DNA of 44,381 nucleotides from an uncultured Bacteroidales bacterium (GTDB lineage: Bacteria; Bacteroidota; Bacteroidia; Bacteroidales; UBA932): contig CASEOO010000025.1 in assembly GCA_949289565.1 (NCBI GenBank), positions 1-44,381 of the forward strand. Direction: 5' to 3'. Shown in pieces: positions 25,195 through 31,062 of this stretch; the first letter of the stretch is position 1; every line of letters starts with the position of its first letter. The position numbers were made by a program, and so were the translations under genes. The notes beneath the pieces are model-generated. The model made no database searches. It worked only from the letters and a program-made list of their open reading frames with translations, and was not told the DNA's origin.

Positions 25195-26826
25195 ATGAAA
25201 ACTAATTATTTGATAGGTTTGGATTTCGGCAGTGATTCTGTCAGATGTTTGATTGTGGATGCTTCTGACGGGAAAAGTATAGCATCTGCCGCTGCTGATT
25301 ACAGAAGGTGGTCCGAGGGAAAATATTGCGATTCTTCGAAGAATCGCTACCGGCAGCATCCTCTCGATCATCTTGAGGCGATGGAAGAGTGCATCTTGGC
25401 GGCGCTTGATGGATGCGGCCCTGAAGTCAGAGGCAATATTGCCTGTATCGGGTACGATACTACGGCATCTAGTCCGGTTCTGGTCGATGAATCAGGTGCA
25501 CCTTTGGCGTTGAGGCCGGAATACGGGGAAAATCCTGATGCCATGTTTGTTTTGTGGAAGGACCATTCGGCGATAAAGGAGGCGGACGAGATAACTTCAG
25601 CGGCGAAAAATTCTCCGGTGGATTATACGGAGTATTGCGGCGGGTCTTATTCGTGTGAATGGGGGTGGGCGAAGATGCTGCATTGCCTCAGGCATTCTCC
25701 TGAACTTGTGCGCGTGGCCTGGTCGTGGGCAGAGCATTGCGACTGGATAGGAGCAGTCCTTGCTGGCTGCAGGTTTGCTGGCGAGATGCCGAGAAGCCGA
25801 TGCTGTGCAGGTCATAAGGCAATGTGGAACAGTAAATGGGGAGGTCTTCCTCCTATGGATTTTTTTGAAGGGATTGATTCTTTGTTTTCGGTTTTCCGGG
25901 GGCATATGTACTCCGAGACTGTGACATCGGACAGGTGTATAGGCTTCCTTTCCCGGGAATGGATGGATCGTCTGGGGCTCAGCGGCAGGATCTGTGTGTC
26001 AATGGGTGCTATAGACTGCCATGTCGGCGCAGTGGGGGCTGGAATCAGGCCTGGGACACTGGTGAAAGTTATGGGGACTTCCACTTGCGATATAATGACT
26101 GCCGCTCCTGAAACTGCAGGAGAAACTGTCATCAGAGGGATTTGCGGCCAGGTGGATGGTTCCGTATTGCCTGGTTTCATCGGTTATGAGGCCGGCCAGG
26201 CGGCTTTCGGGGATCTGTATGCGTGGTTCAGGCGGGTGCTGTCATGGCCGCTTAGGTTTATCAGAGATGAAGATGACGCCAGGAAAGTGTCTGAACGGAT
26301 GCTGGATCTTCTGTCTGCTGATGCATCTGCCCTCGAAGTGAGGGCCGATGACCCTGTGTCATTGGACTGGATAAACGGCCGGCGGACTCCGGACCTGGAC
26401 CCATATGCGAGGGGCGCTGTTTGCGGCCTTTCATTGGGGACTGATGCTCCGCAGATTTTCAAGTCTCTGGTGGAGGCGACTGCTTTCGGGGCGCGGGCTA
26501 TCGATGAACGGCTTGAGAGCGAGGGTCTGTGCATCGACAGGATAATTGCCATTGGCGGCATAGCCAGAAAGTCTTCATTTGTCATGCAGGTCATGGCAGA
26601 TGTGCTGGGAAAGGATATCTGCGTGCCGGCGAGTGACCAGGCTTGTGCCTTGGGCGCCGCTATCTTCGCGTCTGTCGCTTCCGGCTTGTACCGCAGCGTA
26701 GAGGAGGCCCAGTCGCACATGGCCTCCGCCATAGCTTCGGTATATGAGCCAGTCCCTGAGCGCCATATGGTCTACAATCACCTGTATCAACGGTATCAGG
26801 AACTCGGCGGTCTTCTGTGGCGCTGA
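25195..26826 (+). CDS. araB: Ribulokinase (FGGY carbohydrate kinase)
   Basis: The kinase phosphorylates ribulose (L- and D- forms are known substrates of the AraB type) at C5 with ATP. At 543 aa it is as long as AraB. Signatures are LDFGSDSVRCLIVD at the N-terminus, YRQHPLDHLEAMEE, ENPDAMFVLWKDHSA, CAGHKAMWNSKWGGLPP, GTSTCDIM, GQVDGSVLPGFIGYEAGQAAFGD-type region and DWINGRRTPDLDP. These match ribulokinase rather than FucK. The start is ATG at 25195 (MKTNYLIG), not the upstream GTG. It is divergent from the LacI gene and shares its operators. With FucI it would convert D-arabinose to D-ribulose 5-phosphate. The 116 bp after the stop hold no gene. Confidence 0.9.
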   Translation: MKTNYLIGLDFGSDSVRCLIVDASDGKSIASAAADYRRWSEGKYCDSSKNRYRQHPLDHLEAMEECILAALDGCGPEVRGNIACIGYDTTASSPVLVDESGAPLALRPEYGENPDAMFVLWKDHSAIKEADEITSAAKNSPVDYTEYCGGSYSCEWGWAKMLHCLRHSPELVRVAWSWAEHCDWIGAVLAGCRFAGEMPRSRCCAGHKAMWNSKWGGLPPMDFFEGIDSLFSVFRGHMYSETVTSDRCIGFLSREWMDRLGLSGRICVSMGAIDCHVGAVGAGIRPGTLVKVMGTSTCDIMTAAPETAGETVIRGICGQVDGSVLPGFIGYEAGQAAFGDLYAWFRRVLSWPLRFIRDEDDARKVSERMLDLLSADASALEVRADDPVSLDWINGRRTPDLDPYARGAVCGLSLGTDAPQIFKSLVEATAFGARAIDERLESEGLCIDRIIAIGGIARKSSFVMQVMADVLGKDICVPASDQACALGAAIFASVASGLYRSVEEAQSHMASAIASVYEPVPERHMVYNHLYQRYQELGGLLWR

Positions 26827-26936
26827 TGCGGCTTTCTTTGCCTGATGCCGGCAGGTGCTGAGGAATGGATGCCGGGTGGTATTTTGATGGAGAGGGGAGG
26901 GTGAGATGGGGCATTGGTGTGGCTTGTGGCTGAATC

Positions 26937-27243
26937 ATGTCGGACTAAAGCCACGTGTGGCTGAAATCGTAGTTAGTCGCGCAGAGGAATGCCTGACTAA
27001 AGCCGCGTGGGGCTGAAAACGTAGTTAGTCGCACAGTTTCATGTCGGACTAAAGCCGCGTGTGGCTGAAAGCGTAGTTAGTCGCACAATTTCATGTCGGA
27101 CTAAAGCCGCGTGTGGCTGAAAGCGTAGTTAGTCGTGCAGTTTCATGCCGGACTAAAGCCGCGTGTGGTCGAAAGCGTAGTTAGTCGCGCAGTTTCAGGT
27201 CGGACTAAAGCCACGTAGGGCTGGAAGCGTAGTTAGTCGTCCA
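26937..27243 (+). repeat. Array B: six 52-bp type-2 palindromic units, downstream of the transposase gene
   Basis: Units begin (GACTAA) at 26943, 26995, 27047, 27099, 27151 and 27203, all exactly 52 bp apart. Consensus is GACTAAAGCCGCGTGTGGCT, then GAAAGCGTAGTTAGTC, then a linker like GCACAGTTTCATGTCG. Arms GACTAA/TTAGTC and inner AGCC/GGCT can pair. Alternatively GTAG is followed by a hairpin TTAGTC...GACTAA across the linker, the layout of classical REP elements. The last unit ends 13 bp from the transposase stop codon. Confidence 0.92.
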
Positions 27244-27251
27244 TTGTTTTG

Positions 27252-28139
27252 TTAAATGAGTGAATTTATGTCAATTTGCAACAGCCTGGCAATCTGCTTC
27301 GTCGATGAATTGAATCTTTTTTGCAAGATGCCAGCTATAGCCAGGCGTTGGCGGATATCTAAAGCATCTATAGATTGGACTCCATAGTTGACTTCTATGA
27401 TTGAGGGCAGCATGTTTAAAATTTTATTGTCATTCATGACTAATTTATTTTTTTTGGAAGTCAATTCAAGTTCCATTTCATTGTCAATGTCTTTATTGAG
27501 AAAATACATCATTGCTTTTGGCGACACGAAAATAGATTCTACTCTTTTATATGCGACATACTCTTTAGGGGGAATGAATCCCAAATTGCCGACACTTAAT
27601 GTCGTCTCTTTTGCCTGAAAATTGCTGTGCAAGATTCTGGCATTGGCTCGTCTGCTGTTGTCTTTCAGATCATTTTTGTAGTTTTCGTGCACAGCAATAC
27701 CATTGAAATATGCATCAAAACTGCTCCATGGATATTTCCAAATCAGTTCGCCAAAGCCCTTAAACGGATTTCGAAGAACGTAGGCTATGGCAGATTTCAG
27801 GTAGTCCATGTCGCATATTTCAATAATGCTGACAGGATGTTTCCTTCCTGAAAAAATCTTTTGTTCGTTGTACTTGTGCCAATGTTTGAGCGAGCATCGT
27901 CTCTTGATGGAGATGATAAATTTTTTCGCGTTAGTAAAATCTGACCAAACAATGAAATGTAAATGATTGGACATAATGCAGAATGCAAGAAGAGTAATAT
28001 CATGTTCAATGCAACTAATTGCAACATAATTCATTGCTGAAATATAATCATCATTGTCTTTGAACAATACTCTGTCTTTTGTACCTTTTGTGCAGATGTG
28101 GTAGTAGTTCATATCTTTTTTGTTTTTTGCAAATGACAT
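27252..28139 (-). CDS. REP-associated tyrosine transposase (RAYT, Y1/IS200-like)
   Basis: RAYTs are single-strand DNA nucleases thought to spread short palindromic repeats. The HUH metal motif is His59-Leu-His61 in CIMSNHLHFIVW. The likely catalytic Tyr120 lies in AYVLRNPFKG, followed by the family hallmark YPWSS (136-140). The C-terminal segment (about 250-295, RLAIAGILQKRFNSSTKQIARLLQID) looks like a DnaA/HTH-type DNA-binding tail seen in some RAYTs. At 295 aa the gene appears intact. It is visibly richer in A and T than its neighbours. Arrays of a 52-bp palindrome flank it on both sides, and no IS200-style partner gene or terminal repeats are seen. Confidence 0.9.
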   Translation of the reverse strand: MSFAKNKKDMNYYHICTKGTKDRVLFKDNDDYISAMNYVAISCIEHDITLLAFCIMSNHLHFIVWSDFTNAKKFIISIKRRCSLKHWHKYNEQKIFSGRKHPVSIIEICDMDYLKSAIAYVLRNPFKGFGELIWKYPWSSFDAYFNGIAVHENYKNDLKDNSRRANARILHSNFQAKETTLSVGNLGFIPPKEYVAYKRVESIFVSPKAMMYFLNKDIDNEMELELTSKKNKLVMNDNKILNMLPSIIEVNYGVQSIDALDIRQRLAIAGILQKRFNSSTKQIARLLQIDINSLI

Positions 28140-28161
28140 AAAAATTATCCGTTTTATTCAA

Positions 28162-28175
28162 TTTAAACGTTTAAA
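28162..28175. promoter_or_regulatory. Perfect palindrome upstream of the transposase gene
   Basis: TTTAAACGTTTAAA is a 14-bp perfect palindrome 23 bp before the transposase ATG, inside a very AT-rich leader. It could be an operator limiting transposase expression. The surrounding 28140-28278 shows no gene. Confidence 0.4.
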
Positions 28176-28278
28176 ATTTAAAATAACGAATGATGCTGTT
28201 GTAATATCTTGAATATTAGCGATATATGAAAAGGGGCTCTAGCTGTTGCGGAACTATCCGTTTGGGCGTTTTCTTGTG

Positions 28279-28636
28279 AATCATAGCTATATGGCGGTAA
28301 AACCGCAGATAGCCGTGTGTGGATGTGTCGGACTAAAGCCGCGCGTGGGCGAAAGCGTAGTTAGTCGCGCAGAGGAATGCCGGACTAAAGCAGCGAGGGG
28401 CTGAAATCGTAGTTAGTCGCACAGAGAAATGTCGGACTAAAGCCACGTGGGGTCGAAATCGTAGTTAGTCGCACAGAGAAATGTTGGACTAAAGCCGCGT
28501 GGGGCTGAAAGCGTAGTTAGTCGCACAGAGAAATGTCGGACTAAAGCCACGTGGGGTCGAAATCGTAGTTAGTCGCACAGAGAAATGTTGGACTAAAGCC
28601 GCGTGGGGCTGAAAGCGTAGTTAGTCGCACAGGGCG
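28279..28636 (+). repeat. Array C: six 52-bp type-2 units plus a hybrid unit, upstream of the transposase gene
   Basis: Intact units begin at 28331, 28383, 28435, 28487, 28539 and 28591, exactly 52 bp apart and in the same orientation as array B. The pair 28435+28487 is repeated base for base as 28539+28591, so the array grew by a 104-bp dimer duplication. One period earlier (about 28279) lies a degenerate unit ending in CCGCAGATAGCCG, which resembles the type-1 family at 266-787. Confidence 0.92.
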
Positions 28637-28827
28637 TCAAGGAGGTCAAGAGGCACTAAGGAGCATTAAGAAGTCTTAAGGATCGTTGCAGATATCAAGA
28701 GGCATTCATGATGCTGTTTTATTGGCAAGTGCTGAGGATGGTGGCTGCGGAGGCTAAGGAAGTGGAGGGGAGGGGATTGCATTTATTTGAAAATATCTTC
28801 TTAAATTTGAAGAAAATGTTGTGGATT

Positions 28828-29583
28828 ATGAAAAGGTTGTTGACATTGCTCGCATTTGTGCTGAGCGGAGCGACATTGACTGAGGCTCAGGATATTGTAA
28901 CTATGATGAATGGGGATATTGTCTCTGCGAAAGTCCTGGAAATCAATGATGAGAATGTGAAATACAGATACTTCAGCGAGCCGGACGGGCCGGTGTATTC
29001 TGTCCGGAAGGCGGCTGTGCAGTCGATAAAATTTGAAAGTGGACGGGTGGAAGTTTTTCATCCAGCTGTCGAACAAAATTTGTTTAGCGATGATTCTGCT
29101 GTTTCCCAGAAGGAACATACGGCCTCGCGTGTTCCGGGGATGCGTTATCGTGAGTACTCTGCATATTATAGGGCATCTGATTATATAAGAGCCCCTGGTG
29201 ACAAGTATCTGCCTGCGCTCGCAGGAGTTGCCTCGTTCATTATTCCTGGTTTGGGGCAGATGATCAGCGGGGAAGTGGGGAGAGGCTTTGCTTTTCTGGG
29301 CATGACATTGGGTCTTCCAGTCGTGGCGACTGTCGCGGCTGTGGCTTTTAACAGTTACGCATCGGCGGTTTCATGTGTGGCTGTGGGGGTATTAGGATAT
29401 ATGGCGGTGGATATATGGAACATAGTGGATGCTGTGCAGGTGGCGAAAATCAAAAACATGTATCTTCAGGACATGAGGAGGGAATATTCTTTCGACATGG
29501 ACTTGTTCCCGTCTGTGAAATGCGTTCCGACAGCTTCAGGCATGCAGGCTTCGATAGGATTGACGCTCGCCATGACTTTCTGA
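28828..29583 (+). CDS. Exported or membrane protein of unknown function with GLGQ-type transmembrane pair
   Basis: The 251-aa protein begins with a signal peptide (MKRLLTLLAFVLSGATLTEAQ). Residues about 22-80 form a small beta-rich domain, DIVTMMNGDIVSAKVLEI through VRKAAVQSIKFESGRVEVF, a pattern found in many uncharacterized Bacteroidota proteins. After a polar linker come hydrophobic helices starting FIIPGLGQMISGEVGRGFAFLG, reminiscent of TM2-type proteins. The ATG at 28828 is preferred because the 40 upstream codons contain no signal sequence. No function can be assigned. Upstream (28637-28827) is A/G-rich with loose repeats of AAGGAG-like words and no gene. Confidence 0.7.
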   Translation: MKRLLTLLAFVLSGATLTEAQDIVTMMNGDIVSAKVLEINDENVKYRYFSEPDGPVYSVRKAAVQSIKFESGRVEVFHPAVEQNLFSDDSAVSQKEHTASRVPGMRYREYSAYYRASDYIRAPGDKYLPALAGVASFIIPGLGQMISGEVGRGFAFLGMTLGLPVVATVAAVAFNSYASAVSCVAVGVLGYMAVDIWNIVDAVQVAKIKNMYLQDMRREYSFDMDLFPSVKCVPTASGMQASIGLTLAMTF

Positions 29584-29748
29584 TATTTAATCAGGAGTGA
29601 GATTGCCGATAAGTACGTACCCTGCTCACTGAAATTTGCCAGCATGTTTCCCCGCGGCGTGAGATTGCAGATAAGTCCCTGTGAAGTCACGGCAGTCTGG
29701 TTTTCATATTTTTTGCGAAAGAATGTGCTGGCGATTTGAAAATATTGC

Positions 29749-29756
29749 TAAATTTG
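29749..29756 (+). promoter_or_regulatory. -7 box in front of the 50-aa peptide gene
   Basis: TAAATTTG fits TAnnTTTG exactly and predicts a leader of about 50 nt to the ATG at 29812. The -33 box is weak (TGTG, 21 bp upstream). The leader contains CCAGAACTTTCTGG, a small hairpin. Further upstream, GTGAGATTGC-GATAAGT occurs twice (29597-29614 and 29659-29676). Confidence 0.5.
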
Positions 29757-29811
29757 TAAAGAATGTCCAGAACTTTCTGGTTTATCTCCATTTTATGTAA
29801 ATAAATTTCTT

Positions 29812-29964
29812 ATGAAACGTGCATGCTCAGAAAATTCCTATTCAGCTCCTTCTGTGAAGGTGTTGAATGTCATTGTTGAGAACGGTTTTGCAGGGTCTGT
29901 AGTCGAAAAACTTAATTCTATAGGAATCGAAAGCTTCGGTGTAAATGAGGAGTCAGACTGGTAG
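29812..29964 (+). CDS. Small conserved-motif peptide (50 aa), function unknown
   Basis: ATG at 29812 opens a 50-codon frame ending TAG at 29962-29964, preceded by a good -7 box. The core segment is SYSAPSVKVLNVIVENGFAG and the C-terminus is EESDW. It aligns without gaps to the 46-aa peptide at 16621-16761 over Y-x2-P-x8-V-E-x-G-F-A, although the two are 13 kb apart on opposite strands and the DNA is not similar. No signal peptide or hydrophobic helix is seen. The motif arrangement suggests a leader-like or interaction peptide, but this is speculation. Confidence 0.65.
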   Translation: MKRACSENSYSAPSVKVLNVIVENGFAGSVVEKLNSIGIESFGVNEESDW

Positions 29965-30042
29965 TGCCGTAGGCAAGGTTCTGAATCGGGAGCATAGATT
30001 AAAAAACCGCATCTTTCCCTTTTACTATCCGCTATCATCCAC

Positions 30043-30130
30043 TGTTTCAGCCTTATGGCGGATAAAGCGTAGATAGTTGCGCAATTTCATGTTGGACTAA
30101 AGCCGCGTAGAACTGAAAACGTAGTTAGTC
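30043..30130 (+). repeat. One intact and one hybrid 52-bp unit
   Basis: An intact type-2 unit occupies 30095-30130 (GACTAAAGCCGCGTAGAACT...TTAGTC). Exactly 52 bp earlier (30043) is a degenerate unit that keeps the linker GCGCAATTTCATGTTG but ends in GCGTAGATAG, like type 1. No gene is seen in 29965-30183. Confidence 0.8.
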
Positions 30131-30175
30131 GCGCAGGGAGCACGCAACGGCCTCCCTGCGCGTGTATCAGTTTTT
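30131..30175. terminator. Strong hairpin abutting the last repeat unit, terminator-like
   Basis: GCGCAGGGAG (30131-30140) and CTCCCTGCGC (30152-30161) form a perfect 10-bp GC-rich stem with an 11-base loop. TTTTT follows on the plus strand at 30171-30175. The left arm uses the GCGCAG of the repeat linker. It would end plus-strand transcripts; on the minus strand it lies 22 bp past the PepSY-like gene stop but lacks a T run. Confidence 0.6.
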
Positions 30176-30183
30176 CTCTTTAA

Positions 30184-30651
30184 TTAGCGGGACTCTCTTA
30201 CAAACTCACCGAAAGCGTTGAATATTAGTTCGATGCTGGACGATGCCTGTGGAGCGCTTCCAGAAGGGGCTGAGATCTCCACCTCGTATCCTCCGTATTT
30301 CTTGTCTATTTTGTAAGCCTTCGAGCCTGGATAGTTGGCGGCGATATATTCTGATATGGTCGGCAGCAGGGCGGCTTCAGGAAGGAGGGAGAATTCGCAT
30401 TCTATGCTTTTCCAGTTCCCCTTGGCGTCGAATTCGATTTCTGTGCCGTCAGCAAGTCTGACATTGTATTGCTTCTGTCCGTCTTCTCTTTCCTTTTCGG
30501 CGCTCAGCACCTTGGTGTGAGGGAAATTCTCCTTGATAAATGTCCTGGCGGTGTCCGGAAGCCTGTTTTCATTGATTTTCACTTCTTCACAACCTGCAAG
30601 GGTAAAAATAAATGCGATGGCGGAAACCAAATAAATCATTGTTTTCTTCAT
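30184..30651 (-). CDS. PepSY-like (beta-lactamase-inhibitor-like fold) lipoprotein
   Basis: This is a 155-aa predicted periplasmic lipoprotein with lipobox TLAGC. Two tandem PepSY-like units follow: FIKENFPHTKVLSAEKE...YNVRLADGTEIEFDAKGNW, then YIAANYPGSKAYKIDKKYGGYEVEI and IELIFNAFGEF. Many Bacteroidota carry such small proteins; the role is unknown, often beside two-component systems. It is divergent from the hybrid sensor gene. A good promoter candidate is at 30702-30731. Confidence 0.82.
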   Translation of the reverse strand: MKKTMIYLVSAIAFIFTLAGCEEVKINENRLPDTARTFIKENFPHTKVLSAEKEREDGQKQYNVRLADGTEIEFDAKGNWKSIECEFSLLPEAALLPTISEYIAANYPGSKAYKIDKKYGGYEVEISAPSGSAPQASSSIELIFNAFGEFVRESR

Positions 30652-30701
30652 AATTGTATATATTTATGGTTCAAATTTCGCGTCTCCTGAAATCTATTAT
30701 T

Positions 30702-30731
30702 CAAATTTAAACATTTTTCTGATTCTGTAAA
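30702..30731 (-). promoter_or_regulatory. Candidate promoter of the PepSY-like gene
   Basis: On the minus strand TTT (30729-30731), a 19-bp spacer and TAAATTTG (30702-30709) fit the Bacteroidota promoter pattern. The leader would be about 45 nt. Confidence 0.5.
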
Positions 30732-30867
30732 CTCAGCCTCCGGCCAATGAACTCTTGCAGCCGGCACAACACCATCCCCGTCACCTCAAACTCAGCCTCC
30801 GGCCAATGACCTCTTGCATCCAGCACAACACCATCCCCGTCACCTCAAACTCAGCCTCCGGCGAAGG
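30729..30867. repeat. 59-bp tandem repeat, about 2.4 copies
   Basis: AAACTCAGCCTCCGGCCAATG starts at 30729, 30788 and (partial, slightly changed) 30847. The unit continues with CTCTTGCA and ends CACAACACCATCCCCGTCACCTC. Copies one and two differ at only a few bases. The frames crossing it are low complexity and I do not regard them as genes. The rest of 30652-31062 contains only promoters. Confidence 0.85.
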
Positions 30868-31062
30868 CAAGAAATGCACCTTTTCAGACCCAAGCCAGGC
30901 CACCGGCATCAAAATCGGAGCACAGCATAAATTTCCAGCACAAAAATGGCTGGCAAATCTGAAAAGAAATTGAAATTATTTTGATAAAATCATTTATCTT
31001 TATGATTTGAATGCGGCGGTAAATGCATTGGCCGCAGGCTAACCATATATGAACACTGACGT

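Noticed and set aside
26937..28636. Possible CRISPR arrays with 36-bp repeats and 16-bp spacers
   Set aside because: The supposed spacers are also conserved between units, are too short, and no cas genes are present. The units are palindromic and flank a RAYT.
29838..30038. 66-codon minus-strand frame opposite the 50-aa peptide
   Set aside because: The plus-strand peptide has a matching promoter and a paralog motif; the minus frame has neither.
30755..30973. 72-codon plus-strand frame over the 59-bp repeats
   Set aside because: The product is made of repeat-derived low-complexity sequence with no promoter or family resemblance.
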